The notes under the pieces: generated by a model
What the model was told of the DNA's origin: nothing
Databases searched by the model: none
What the model saw: the letters and a program-made list of their open reading frames with translations, nothing else
From: Spirodela intermedia
Lineage: Eukaryota > Streptophyta > Magnoliopsida > Alismatales > Araceae
Length of the DNA stretch: 64,000 nucleotides
NCBI GenBank assembly: GCA_902729315.2
Contig: LR746271.1
Span: 1,017,501 to 1,081,500 of the forward strand
Direction: 5' to 3'
Shown: positions 12,301-23,599 of the stretch, in pieces
Position numbering within the stretch: the stretch's first letter is position 1
Layout of the letters: every line of letters begins with the position of its first letter
Made by a program: the position numbers and the translations under genes

Positions 12301-15008
12301 ACTGAAAATGCAAGCGAGGAGTTCTTACATTCATTGAGTAACTACTGTGCGTTACAGGTTACAATCTCTCTCACCCACTCACTCAACCTCCTCCCTCCAC
12401 CCCCTTCTGGGAAAATTCACACAGATTTTTACTTTTTTTCACAAACTCTTGCACAAGTTTTATTCCCTCTTTCTAAAAGGGGTTTCTTTGTTTTTTTTTT
12501 CTCGAAACTGATGGGAATATCTTTGGATAATTGAATATATTTTCTCTTATGCGGAATTTGTTTGCATCATTCGTTCTAGACCCACGCCTTTGATTGATCT
12601 TGGAAATTATGACTATGACAGAAAATCAAAATTTCTTTTTTCCAACGGGTTTCTGAGATCCAATCTTGTTCACAATTAAATAAAACTGAAACAAGCATAT
12701 TTTATTTCATCAACAACAAATAATTTATGGTTTTTCTCTAGACTGTTTCGTGGTACTTTTACAATAGCGTGCTTGTTTTGGTTCAAATATTTCTCATTTA
12801 TTTTCACATGTAAGAATCAGTATCATGCTCTTCCTCAACGGGCCTCCATTAGGATTAGTTTATGAAATACAGTCCATTGATCAAGCCATCCGGAGATCCA
12901 TTTTGTACGGACTGAAACATATTTCCGGTAGTTTCCTACCTGCTGAAAAAACATCTCTTCGTTCTTCGAACCAATTACTGTGAATATTTCAGTCTTATCT
13001 TGACTCGTTTTAGTTAATTCGATTCAGGGATTCGTTGAAGACCAGTTTGGCTTGGGTCTCATTGCCAGAGCAGTCGAGGAAGGTATTTCTGTCATCAAAC
13101 CCACGGGTTTCATGATTTTCAATATCGGAGGTCGCCCTGGGCAAGGTGTCTGCAGGCGCTTGTTCGAGCGCCGTGGATTCCGCATCACAAAGCTTTGGCA
13201 AACCAAAGTTCTTCAGGTTCCCAGAACCATCATCCTCTTTCATCCTTTTGCATAAAACGAAAATAGCAAGCAATTAACTGATCCCTGATCACCCCATCCA
13301 GCCATGTCCGATTGCTAATCAGTTTATCGGTCAAATTCTTCATTTGGCAACCTCATCCCTCACAGATAAATATAGGCCTTCTTGTGCTTGGAGATAAATA
13401 TAGAAACATTTTCTCTCTGCAGGCTGCTGATACGGATATTTCCGCCCTGGTTGAAATCGAGAAGAACAGCCCCCATCGGTTCGAGTTCTTCATGGGCCTC
13501 GTCGGCGACCAGCCCATCTGTGCCCGCACCGCCCTGGCCTATGGGAAATCAGGTGGCCGTATCTCGCACGCTCTGTCGGTGTACAGTTGCCAACTCCGGC
13601 ATCCCAATCAGGTCACAACTCGTTCCCACACTTGTCTCACGCTTCATCTGCTGACGTCAACAGGATCCGCTGACTTTCTTGAGAACGATGAATTCCGCAG
13701 GTGAAGGTCATATTTGACTTCCTCAAGAATGGCTTCCAAGAAATCAGCAGCTCCTTGGATCTGTCCTTCGACGACGACGCCGTGGCGGACGAGAAGATCC
13801 CATTCCTGGCCTACCTCGCCAGCGTCCTGAAAAGTAACTCGTTCTTCCCTCTCGAGCCACCCGCCGGAAGTATCCGTTTCCGGAATCTCATCGCCGGGTT
13901 TATGAAGATCTACCACCACATTCCGCTGACCACTGAGGTGAGAGAATCTCCCTCTTCTGAAAAGAGCAGACGTACGAATACAGAGTTTTCAGCTGCTATT
14001 GATGCCTTCTCCTTCTCCTGCACCAGAATGTCATCGTGTTCCCATCAAGGGCCGTGGCGATTGAGAATGCTCTCCGGCTCTTTTCACCGCAACTGGCAAT
14101 CGTCGACGAGAATTTGACGAGGCAACTGCCCAAGCAGTGGTTGACTTCTTTGGGTATCGAGGTTGGCTCTCTCTCTCTCTCTCTCCCCTCCGTTCTTCAC
14201 CCGCTGGTGACAAGTTCTCCTTGATGGTTTGGTAATCCGTGGTATGATCAATAAGTTGAATAAAAATCGATGCTTTCCATCATGGTTAGAGAATTTTATT
14301 TTTTTTCAGTGGATAGAACACTCTGACGGGTGGGTCTCTCGTCTTCTTCTGACAGGGGACGACGGCGGAGGATGTAGTGACAGTGATCGAGGCCCCGCGG
14401 CAGTCGGATCTGATGATCGAGCTGATAAAGAGGCTGAGGCCGCAGGTGGTGGTGACGGGCATCGCTCCCTTCGAGGCCATCACGAGCTCCGCTTTCGAGC
14501 ACCTGCTGGCCGCCACCCGGGAGGTCGGCTCTCGCCTCCTCCTGGACATATCGGACCATCTCGAGCTCTCCAGCCTGCCCGCCTCCAACGGGGTCCTCAA
14601 GTACCTTGCCGGCAACGTTCTCCCCTCCCACGCCGCCATCCTCTGCGGTCTCGTCAAGAACCAGGTACAAACTCACCTCTTCCCAGAATGGAATGAGGCA
14701 GCTCGCCGTTGTCCTTATCGGCCAATGCCGTCACTGTTTTTTTGTCTGAAAGTCTCGTATTTCAGGTGTATTCGGATCTGGAGGTGGCGTTCGTCATCTG
14801 CGAGGAGCAGTCCATCGTCAACGCGCTATCGAGGACGGTTGAGCTGCTGGAGGGCCACACCCCCGTCTTCAGCCAGTACTACTACGGCTGCCTCGTCCAC
14901 GAGCTCTTGGCATTCCAGATCCCCAACCGCCGCCCGCCGACGCAGGTCAGTTCTTCTCTTTCCTAGTAACACGAATAATTCAGACAAAGGAACGTCCCTG
15001 TCCCTGTC

Positions 15009-15070
<62 letters not shown>

Positions 15071-16547
15071 GAGAGAGAGAGAGACAGAGAGACAGAGACA
15101 GAGAGACAGAGAAATGATTTTTCTGTAAAAAAAGGAACACCATTTCCAGATGCCCTGCGGTTCCTCAATCCCCCACTGCATGTTTTTGATGATGCAGAGG
15201 AAGCCCGCGGCGGATCGCAGCCCCAGCAAGGTGATCGGCTTCGCGAGAGCCGCCGCCGCCGCCTTCGGCGTGGCGGAGCTCTTCATGAGCTCCCCGCCGG
15301 CGGCGATCAACATGGACGTGGACCAGAGCTTCCTGCCGATCCCCTCCACCGTCAAGGCCTCCATCTTCGAGGGCTTTGCCAGGCAGAACATGGCCGACTC
15401 CGAGACCGACGTCCTCCCTTCCATCCACCAGCACCTTCTCCGCACCCTCGGCCTCCCCACCGGCGGCGGGGCCGCCTCCTCCGAGCTCTTCTTCTACGGG
15501 AACTCCCCACTCGGCCTCTTCTCCAAGCTTGTCCTCTGCTGCATCCAGGAGGGCGGCACCCTCTGCTTCCCCACCGGCGCCAACGGCAACTACGTCTCCG
15601 CCGCGAATTTCCTCAAGTCCGCCACCGCCACCATCCACACCCGCCGCGAGGACGATTTCAAGCTCACCGCCGCCGCCCTCGCCGCCGCTCTCCCCTCCAT
15701 CTCCAACCCCTGGGTCTACCTCTCCGCGCCCACCGCCGCCCCCACGGGCGCCCTCTACGGCCACCAGGAAATCCAATCGCTGCTCGCCGCCTGCGCCGCC
15801 GCCGGCGCCCGCGTCGTCCTCGACACCTCCTTCTCCGGCCTGGAGTTCGCCGGAGAAGACGATGACCACTGGGAGCTGGGGAGCTGCCCCGCCCTCTTCG
15901 CCGTCCTTGGAGGGTTCTCCTACCACCTGCTCACCGGGGGGCTCGACTTAGGCTTTCTCCTCGTGAACGACCCCGCCATGGCGGAGGCCTTGCGCAGCTT
16001 CCAGGGCCTGAGCAGGCCCCACGGCACCGTCAGATACGCCCTCAAGAAACTCCTCGCCCTCAAGGCCCAGCCCTCCAGCCACTTGCACGCGGCGCTCCGC
16101 CACCACAAGCAGATCCTCGCCGACCGCTCCCGCCGCCTCTCCGAGGTCCTCTTCTTCCCTCCTGGCCCGCTGCGTTTCACTGACTTCATTCGATTGATTT
16201 TCTTTCCCTCTTCGCAGACGCTGAGGGCGTGCGGGTGGGAGGTGGTGGGGTGCGGCGGGGGGACGTCGCTGGTGGCGCGGCTGCCGCCGGCGTACGTGGG
16301 GAAGGTGATGGTGGAGGGATCGGCGGTGACGGTGGCGGTGGAGGAGGACGGTAACAACATGAGGGAGGTGCTCGTGAGGGCCACGGGGCTGTGCATCAAC
16401 AGCGGCTCCTGGACAGGCATCCCCGGCTACTGCCGCTTCTCCTTCGCCCTCCCCGACGACCTCTTCGACCAGGCCCTTCACTCCATCCGCCGCTTCCACC
16501 AACTCCTCCTCACCTCCGCCATAGCCTCCCATTCGACAACTACATAG
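9349..16547 (+). CDS. MMT: Methionine S-methyltransferase
   Basis: Makes S-methylmethionine from methionine and S-adenosylmethionine in the cytosol; S-methylmethionine is a mobile sulfur form in plants. Twelve exons: 9349-9580, 11452-11645, 11897-12103, 12262-12357, 13028-13216, 13423-13611, 13701-13937, 14027-14161, 14356-14664, 14766-14945, 15198-16145, 16218-16547. Together they give 1,081 residues, close to the usual ~1,090. The N-terminal SAM-binding domain has ELGCGNG (122-128), then GCIPQILNPNPEAMSK across exons 3-4. The large C-terminal half resembles class I/II aminotransferases, as known for this family, and ends with the conserved GLCINSGSWTGIPGYCRF. The start gives the family-like MAIAEIEGFLKECERSGDAA. 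Intron 1 is phase 1; all others are phase 0. Intron 11 is only 72 bp, in frame and stop-free, so its removal is inferred from homology. Exon 11 is very GC-rich. Confidence 0.97.
14999..15113. repeat. (TC)n/(GA)n inverted microsatellite in MMT intron 10
   Basis: A GTCT/TC tract runs straight into an AG/CAGAGA tract. The switch point is a perfect palindrome centred at 15069/15070, with about 15 bp perfect on each side and partly matching GTCT/AGAC steps beyond. The transcript could form a long hairpin within this 252-bp intron. Confidence 0.9.
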
Positions 16548-16931
16548 CCGTTGCGGCGTCACACCTCTCTCTCTCTCTCTCTTTCTCTCTCTATATATAT
16601 ATACATCTCTGGGACCGACCCAACCGAGGTTTTTGCGGCGATCCCCACTCTCTCTTTCCAGCTATCTATATTTATGTCTGTACACATGTATGGGCCGATT
16701 AATTATGGGCGGTGCTTTCGTGCCTGCGGATTGATCCCATGCCGCACGGCGAGCTGAAAAAAAATCGAGCGCAGGCTGATGAAAGGTTGGTGCAAGTAAT
16801 CTGAGACGGTGGGCATTTTCCATTTTTGGGCCGGCGGCGACGAGGTTCATCCCGTTCGTCGACGACGGAGGGGAGATGAACGGCGCCGCCTGAGGTGGAG
16901 GTGGAAGTGCAAGTGTTCTCCTCTTCCTCAG
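16548..16931. other. Shared 3' region of convergent MMT and BBX genes
   Basis: The 384-bp gap between two convergent stop codons. It holds a (CT)n plus TATATATA stretch at about 16564-16602 and must contain both 3' UTRs. No gene seen. Confidence 0.7.
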
Positions 16932-18081
16932 TCAATGGCTGTCGGCCAAGGAGGAGCCCGGCTCCGAGGAGAGGCCGTAGCAGTACTGATCGAGGTCGCC
17001 GGTGGCGAGGAGCTCGGCCCACGGGCACTGGGATCTGACGCCGCCCTCCGCTGCTACTTCCGGGGGGAGCCCCAGAGGCGGCTCCGCCGCCGCCGCTGCC
17101 GCCGCCCGGAAGCGCTTCTTCTCCGGCGAGGAGTTGGACGCCGGCGAGTCGGAGGCCATGCTGCCGTTGCTGGTGGCGCCGCCGCTTCTGTCGCCGCTTC
17201 CGCCGCCGGCAGGGGAGGGCTGGAGAGCGACCCGCACGCCGGTGATGAGGAACCGCTGGTGCGACGACGAGTGCGGGCTCGCTACGTGGACGGCGACGTC
17301 GCAGTGCCGGCAGAGCAGCGCCCGGTCCTCCAAGCAGAAGAAGTAACCCACCCTCTCCTGGAGAGACGGAGGAAGAAGAGACCTCTCAGCTAAGTTCTTC
17401 CGCTCACCATGGAGGCGGCGCAAAGCAAATCAAGACGTAATTTCTTGCACCTCCTTGGATTGGATCTACCCCCTCCTCAACCCACCACCACCAAACCCTA
17501 ATACCACCTGGTACGTTGACTTACCGTGGCCACTAAGAGCCTGTTGCGACGGAAACCCACCCTACCCAAGTGAAGAGAGAGAGAGGGTGCAAGAGAGAGA
17601 AGAATGAGGGGGGGGGGGGCCCATGTGAAATCGGAGGGGAAGGGGGGAAGCATTCTCTCAGGTTTAGGTGTTTTTTGCCGCCAGCAGACGACAGCTGTCC
17701 CTTGCTGTGGAAGTTAGAGCCTGAGGAAGATGATCCCACCACCCGCTCCGAACAGCGGCGCCGAAGGTCTGGACGCAGAATAAATATCCCAACGGCGGGT
17801 GGAGGTCGGAGGGATCTCTCTCTCTCTCGTTGATGATGGTAATAATAATAAGAAAGAGTAAGGGAGATAGATGGATGCGGGGAAGAGACTGTCACCTGGC
17901 AGATATCGCAGTTGGGGCTGTGGGAGGAGGACTGGGCGAGGAGGGCCACCCGCTGGTGCTTCCCGGCGAGCTTGTTGGCCGCGTGCACCTTCTTGTCGCA
18001 TCGCTCGCACAGCGCCGCCTCGTCGGCGCAGCACAGCATCGTCGCCTCCGCCCTCTCACAAACGTCGCACTGCACCTTCAT
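16932..18081 (-). CDS. Double B-box zinc finger protein (BBX)
   Basis: Two exons on the minus strand: 18081-17896 and 17357-16932, giving 203 residues. The first B-box starts at the N terminus (MKVQCDVCERAEA, then CCADEAALCERCD and KHQRV). The second is split by the intron: CDIC, then FFCLEDRALLCRHCD and SSHQRF. There is no CCT domain, so this fits the double B-box group that includes STO/BBX18-25 proteins. These act in the nucleus as light-signalling cofactors, often with HY5 and COP1. The rest is Ser/Ala/Gly-rich, with the tail CPWAELLATGDLDQYCYG. The start was chosen to match the family; an in-frame ATG lies 22 codons upstream. A likely 5' UTR intron runs about 18273-18105. The subgroup member is not settled. 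Confidence 0.93.
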
Positions 18082-18407
18082 CTCTCTCTTCCTTTCCCAC
18101 CCTCCTGCGCACGAAGAAAACCAGACTCGCTTCAAATCAACGTCCACAGAAGATAGGGTAAGCTAAAGCTAAGCTTCTCCTCGCCAGTCCAGATCCGCTC
18201 CTCCGCCCCTCCCTCCCCCCTCCCCCCCCCCACCCCACCGATCTACCGAAATAACTCAGCCAGAAGCCCTTACCTCCGATCCGAATCCCCCAATTCCGGC
18301 CGTTGCTGGCGGCGCCGCCTCCTCGTCCTCTTCCTCGCTCCGCCTTCCTTCGTCGCTTCTCCTCCTTCCAGAACGGCAGCCGGGATGCTCCGTCCCCGCT
18401 CCTCCGC

Positions 18408-18416
18408 CTTTTATAG
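18408..18416 (-). promoter_or_regulatory. TATA box of the BBX gene
   Basis: The minus strand reads CTATAAAAG, about 330 bp upstream of the BBX start codon. That fits a transcription start near 18380 and a 5' UTR carrying the proposed leader intron. Confidence 0.6.
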
Positions 18417-18657
18417 ACAGACGACGACCCCGCGAGAGAAAAGCGAGTTAGATATTTCCGCTCCCTACGCCCCCCCTCCTCCCTCCCGTGATCCCCGGGG
18501 TTACTCCATTAATTAACCCACGAATTAATCCATTAATTAATATATTAACTGATATAATTTTCCGTATTGTGGGCCCCACTTCCTCCCCCAGGAAAAGGTC
18601 GGTTTTGACTTTTAGTGGCCGGACATCATCCTTAGACGACGACCCCCCCGCCTCTCC

Positions 18658-18711
<54 letters not shown>

Positions 18712-20002
18712 TCTCCCTCTAGCGGAGCCCGAAATAATTGAAGATAAACTTATGCTCTGCGGGGGGGTAACTTAATATTATTTATTTATTTATTTATTTT
18801 AAATATATTGGGCAGTCGCAGCCGCACGTGCCACCTGCATTGACTGACCGCGGACCGCAGTCGACTTCATTATTTTTTTCCCTCGAATCGACCCCCCAAT
18901 AAATAAATGCCATTTATTTCCCCTATATAATGCTTTTATTTTGCTACTAATTTTAATTTAGGGGAAATAGATAATGCGTGCCCGCTAACAGTGGGCCCCA
19001 TGGTCGTCTTCCTCGGATTGGCGGGTGGAGCCCAGTTGGCCCTGTGGGGCTTCGAGGTGCTTCCGGACCAGGGTGCGGCCCAAACCGGGGGCTCTTGCTG
19101 GGGCAATCAGTGGGCCGCAAAGACGGTTTGGTGGTCCCGCCGCGCAGTTATGGCCCGGTGGACCCGACCCAAGTGGGAGTACTGTCCGAGTCCCATCCCC
19201 AGGGCCCCATCACGTCCCTGTAGGCGGTGTGGGCAAGGAGAAACACCATGTCATATGACAACGGGTCCCACCGAACATTAAATGCATATTGGGGTTTTCC
19301 ACATATATCCGAGAATCTGGGTCCCACCCCATGCTTTCTTCCTAATTTATCCTTGAGAATCGGGTGTATTCTTAATATTTTGGAGGGCATAGTCATAATA
19401 TTTTGTGGGAAGTGTATAAGTCGGTAAACTTTACAAGGTCATCGTGGCAGAGGGTGTCGTTTCGGGCCGTAAGCGGGCCCATTTGGCCTGTCTAGTGGGG
19501 CCCCGATCTTACTTGGCACGTGCTATCGCCCGTGCGAACCATTTGAGTTCTCTGGCTTGGTGGGGCCCGCAGGAAGATCTCCGGGGTGACGTCATTCCCC
19601 TAGTATTCCCCTATGCCATGTTACTTTCGCTTAGACCTCTGGGCAGCTTTCCGTGTACCGCGGAGTATCCGACGCGGCAACCCGTTTGTCCACTGGCAAC
19701 ACGTCTCCCCGTGGAAGGCCCCGTCAGCAAGCGTCTACTCAAAGACGCGGGGCCCACATTTCGGCCCAATTATCGTCAGTAATGGGCAGGTTTACTGGAA
19801 CATATTCCTCGGGCTGGCCTAGTGGGCCTCTCTCGAACCCTCCACCTATCTTGTTTAAAAATTCTTCCACGTCAAGGAGATGCTTGCCAGCTGGCTGCAT
19901 AACGCGATGCCACGCACCTCGGACTTCTTAATAAAATAACCCCGTCCCCCACAATAGCGGCTCGTCCACAACAGTTCTTCTCCCTATCTTCCTGGTGGCG
20001 AC
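18417..20002. other. Intergenic between divergent BBX and sHSP genes
   Basis: No supported gene. It holds a (CT)n microsatellite at about 18661-18718, an AT-rich TTTA run at 18777-18800, and a GC-rich stretch (18990-19830) dense in GGGCCC and TGGGCC words. A TATA-like ATAAAATA lies at 19931-19938, about 65 bp upstream of the sHSP start. I saw no perfect triple heat-shock element close to it. Confidence 0.5.
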
Positions 20003-20670
20003 ATGAAGATTCCGGCCGCCGTTTTCCTTCCTCTCTTCCTCTTCCTCTTCCTCTTCCTGCTGTTGCTGGCGCCGGCGGCGCCGGCGGCGGGTTCTCTGCG
20101 TCCCTTCTTTGACCACCGGCGGAGCTCCGCGCCGGAGCACCTCCCCTGGGACCTCGACCTCGACGACTTGGCCGCTGTCTTCCACGCCGTCCGCGTTGAC
20201 TGGATGGAGACTGCCGCTGCCCACATCGTCACGGTCGACGTTCCCGGCGAGTTGACCCCACCCCACCCCCTCCGATAACATCGGAAGATAGAGCTGGAGC
20301 TGAAGATAAGTCGACGACTTTTATTTATTTCCTTTTTATGGGTGGCGCAGGTTTTAAGAAAGAGGAGCTGAAGGTGGAGCTGGAGGAGGAGGGCGGCGTG
20401 CTGAAAGTGGCCGGGGAGAGGAGGCGAGAGGCGGAGAGGAAGGAAGGAGGAGGATGGCACTGTGCCGAACGGGCACACGGCAAGTTCTGGCGGCGGCTTC
20501 GGATGCCGGAGAACGCCGACGTGGCGTTGGCGAGGGCCACGCTGGACAACGGGGTGCTGACCATCGCCCTCTCGAAGCTCCCCCCCCAGCAGATCAAGCA
20601 CCCCTGCGCCGTCCACGTCAGCGAGGAGAAAGCAGCAGCGGCGGTGGAGAGGAAGAAGGTCGAACTCTAG
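20003..20670 (+). CDS. Small heat-shock protein, ER/endomembrane type
   Basis: Two exons, 20003-20246 and 20351-20670, give 187 residues. The first exon encodes a hydrophobic signal peptide (MKIPAAVFLPLFLFLFLFLL). The family-conserved DVPG/FKKEELKVELEEEGGVLKVAGER region spans the junction. The alpha-crystallin domain goes on through GKFWRRLRMPENADV and NGVLTIALSK. The protein ends in KVEL, a plausible KDEL-type ER retrieval signal. Such proteins are ATP-independent holdases that bind unfolding proteins during heat stress. Only a non-canonical GC donor (G/GCGAGT) keeps the frame: it gives GGT-TTT-AAG-AAA across the join, exactly the family sequence. Without splicing, exon 1 ends at a stop at 20276-20278. 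The family is firm; the KVEL retrieval function and active splicing are inferred. Confidence 0.88.
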
Positions 20671-20947
20671 AAACGTGTAGGTAGATGATCTCTGTACAGG
20701 TTGGAGTGTTGACCGTTGACCCGGTGGAGTAGCTCTCTGGGTCGACAATGTAATGGGCTTTATGCTAGTGCAAGATGGGCCTGATTGGAGCCCATCAGGC
20801 CCAGACAAACAGGGTGTCACTAGGTGGGTGGGTTCCGCACCAATGACGTCATCGCCGCGGCGGCTACAATGGCAGCGAGACGCGATGGGTCAGGCCGTCG
20901 CTTCTTGAGGACGCTTTTGTCGTTTAGTGGACCCGTTCCACCTTCTC

Positions 20948-20983
<36 letters not shown>

Positions 20984-22807
20984 AGGGGGAGCATGATATT
21001 TATTTTCTCACGTGCCCACTTCGCCGTCAAAAATATCTTTATTTACCGAATTATAGAGCTTTTGTTTGACCCATACTTCCGAAAAATTAATTTTTATATA
21101 CTTTTAAAAATGATTGTTCCTCCGAAAATTGAGAGAGAGAGGTCTTGTCGGTGAGGAATAAAGATATTAGGCGTGGGGAAGTGAGCTGGCAGCTGTGTCG
21201 TCACGACGAGAGCGACAGAACAAGCCGCCGCCTGCCAGGAGGGCGTGCGGAATCAAGCAGATGACGTCCCGCGTTGAACCGAATCGCGCTTTTTCCTCTC
21301 TTTTCCACCATTTTCCGAGTTCCCAAGCGCAAACATATAATACGAGCCCCCTTACAATCAATCATGTCTTGTCTTGGGATAATTCTTACTTAAAACTGCA
21401 TTGCATGCATGCACTTAAAAACCACGTCAGCCGCGCAAGTGACGGATGGCGTAGCTCTCGGGAATCAGATCGGCTCTGCCCGTTGCACCCTCTCTCTCTC
21501 TCTACGTCCCCTCACAGATTTCTTCACCATGTGAGGGGCAGCTGGTTATCGCAGTCGGTTCGGCGCGCTTTCGGGAGCTGACAACGTTGCCTTTCCAGAT
21601 TTAGTCCAGAGAAACATATAGAGATAGAGATAGAGAGAGAGAAAGAGGGAACCTGGACTGTGCTTTCTCTCTCTCTCTCTCTCTCTCTTTGTTTCTCTCG
21701 CATCAGCGTACGGCTCTTCCGTCGTCAAGTTTCCATAATTCTCTCGCTAGGAATCATCTCGTGAACGCCGGAAATCCGGTGCGACCGGGAATTCTGTGCC
21801 AGCTGGTCTCGCCGAGGAGGGTCGGATCGTTGCGAGCGGCGTCGGCGAAAGCACCGCCGCTTCCTCCGGCGTGACGCCGCCTTTAGCATCTCCTCTCCCC
21901 CCTGTCAGGTCAACGCTTTCTCTCTATGTCTTTCACGTACGGATGGTCAACTGAAGAAGACCGATTCATCTTCTGCCTTGGTGAGGTCCCGAAGTCAAAT
22001 AGGTCGGCAAACATTCGGACACTGATTATTACTATTATTATTATTGTGACATCAAGCTCGGTGAATCCGGATAAACATCTGATAATTGCGACGTGGCCGC
22101 TCGACGCTGTGTGACACCTGGTTGACCGTCGCGCGGTGAGGATAAGATGACAAGTTCCTCAATTCCCAAGGGTTCATGCGTAATTTAGAGGCCTGTCCTT
22201 AGGTCAGCTGCTACCTCCCTCCCAAGACACTGGACTCGCAATCTCCCTCTCTTTCTCTCTCCCTCTCTCTCTCTCTCTGTAGATGGGCCGACGATGCCGC
22301 GGAGTCAACGATGTGGGCCATCATCAGTTTTTCCCCTTGCAACCATCTTCTCTCTCTATCAGTAGTCTGTCGAGAGGCAGGTTTCTCTCTCTTCCGGCAT
22401 GACGGGGTAATCCCGTACTCGAAGGCTCTCCTCTCTGCGCGAGCTTCTGGGAAATGAAGAGGACAAGGCCGAGGAGGAAGAAGACTCTTCTCTTTACTGC
22501 CCGCGGGGCTCGGGGCCGTCTGGAAGAGCCGTAGAGAGAGAATGAGGATGAGGCAGAGTTCATCCCGATAAGGGGACGCCAGAATCTTTCTGATCTTTAT
22601 TTTATTGATTCTTGCAGTCCCAAGAATCCCACTCCCAGCGCCCAAGCTGCGTTTTTTATGTATTTCCTCTGCTGGATGACTAATTCGTCATCTGCCCTAA
22701 TTTATCCTCGACACCACCTCCCCCCCACCCCCACCCCCCAAAACCCTCGGCAGATCGCAACATAGACAGCAGGGGGGCGAGTCGAGAGAGAGAGAGAGAG
22801 AGAGAGA
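20671..22807. other. Intergenic between sHSP and ZF-HD genes
   Basis: No supported gene. GA/CT tracts lie at about 20950-20980, 21665-21690 and 22250-22278. A T-rich and then GC-mixed region holds short frames without recognisable domains. The last few hundred bases are the likely ZF-HD promoter and 5' UTR. Confidence 0.5.
22784..22806. repeat. (GA)n microsatellite abutting the ZF-HD start codon
   Basis: About 11 GA units end directly at the ATG (22808), so they lie in the 5' UTR and form the start-codon context. Confidence 0.9.
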
Positions 22808-23560
22808 ATGGATCTTCCTGGTCTCGAAGGGGAAATCCTGATCCCGATAGCCAGTGCATACGCCGATGATCATGCCCATGTCCGCGCCAGCTCCGACGAA
22901 TCTCCCTTCCACCATTCGAACGGCCCTCTCGCTCTACCCGCCCCCGTTGAGAAGAAGGCACCGGCGGCGGCTGTGGGGATGGGGATCACCTACAGGGAGT
23001 GCCTGAGGAACCACGCCGCCGCCATGGGTGGGACGGTCCTCGACGGCTGCGGCGAGTTCATGCCGAGCGGGGAGGAGGGCACACCGGAGGCCTTCCGCTG
23101 CTCCGCCTGCAACTGCCACCGGAACTTCCACCGGAAGGAGGTGGAGGGGGAGGCGAGCTACAGCTGCTACAGCCACTTCAAGGGGATGAAGCTTTTAGGG
23201 CAGAACGGTGTTCTGATCTCTGGAACTTCGGAGCCGTACTTCCTCGCGAGGGGTTCTCATCCAATGATCATGCCCTTGGGCGCCGCCCCGCCGCAGTCGT
23301 CGGAGTCGGAGGAGATGGAGGGCGGCGCTCCGGCGGCGGTACCGGCGATGAAGAAGAGGTTCAGGACGAAGTTCACGCCGGAGCAGAAGGAGAAGATGCA
23401 GAGCTTCGCGGAGAAGGTGGGGTGGAGGTTGCAGAAGGAAGAGGAGGGCGCAGTGCAGCAGTTCTGCCAGGAGATTGGGGTCAAGCGGAGGGTCCTCAAG
23501 GTGTGGATGCACAACAACAAGAACAATCTTGCCAAGAAGAGCCCCCTCCCCCTCGAATGA
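22808..23560 (+). CDS. Zinc-finger homeodomain (ZHD) transcription factor
   Basis: A single exon of 250 residues, as usual for this mostly intronless family. The ZF-HD dimerisation zinc finger spans about residues 61-111: YRECLRNHAAAMGGTVLDGC, CGEFMPSG, then FRCSACNCHRNFHR. A divergent homeodomain spans about 182-240, with KKRFRTKFTPEQKEKMQSF, GWRLQK and the recognition-helix segment RVLKVWMHNNKNN. These proteins dimerise through the finger and bind ATTA-core DNA in the nucleus. An acidic SSESEEMEGG and Ala/Pro linker separates the domains. The start follows immediately after a GA microsatellite; the next in-frame ATG would be inside the protein. A (TC)n tract sits in the 3' UTR at about 23572-23597. 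Confidence 0.96.
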   Translation: MDLPGLEGEILIPIASAYADDHAHVRASSDESPFHHSNGPLALPAPVEKKAPAAAVGMGITYRECLRNHAAAMGGTVLDGCGEFMPSGEEGTPEAFRCSACNCHRNFHRKEVEGEASYSCYSHFKGMKLLGQNGVLISGTSEPYFLARGSHPMIMPLGAAPPQSSESEEMEGGAPAAVPAMKKRFRTKFTPEQKEKMQSFAEKVGWRLQKEEEGAVQQFCQEIGVKRRVLKVWMHNNKNNLAKKSPLPLE

Positions 23561-23567
23561 GAATCCA

Positions 23568-23599
<32 letters not shown>

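Noticed and set aside
15165-15926. A 253-codon minus-strand frame over MMT exon 11
   Set aside because: A Gly/Glu/Val-rich shadow of a GC-rich exon; the sense strand matches MMT throughout.
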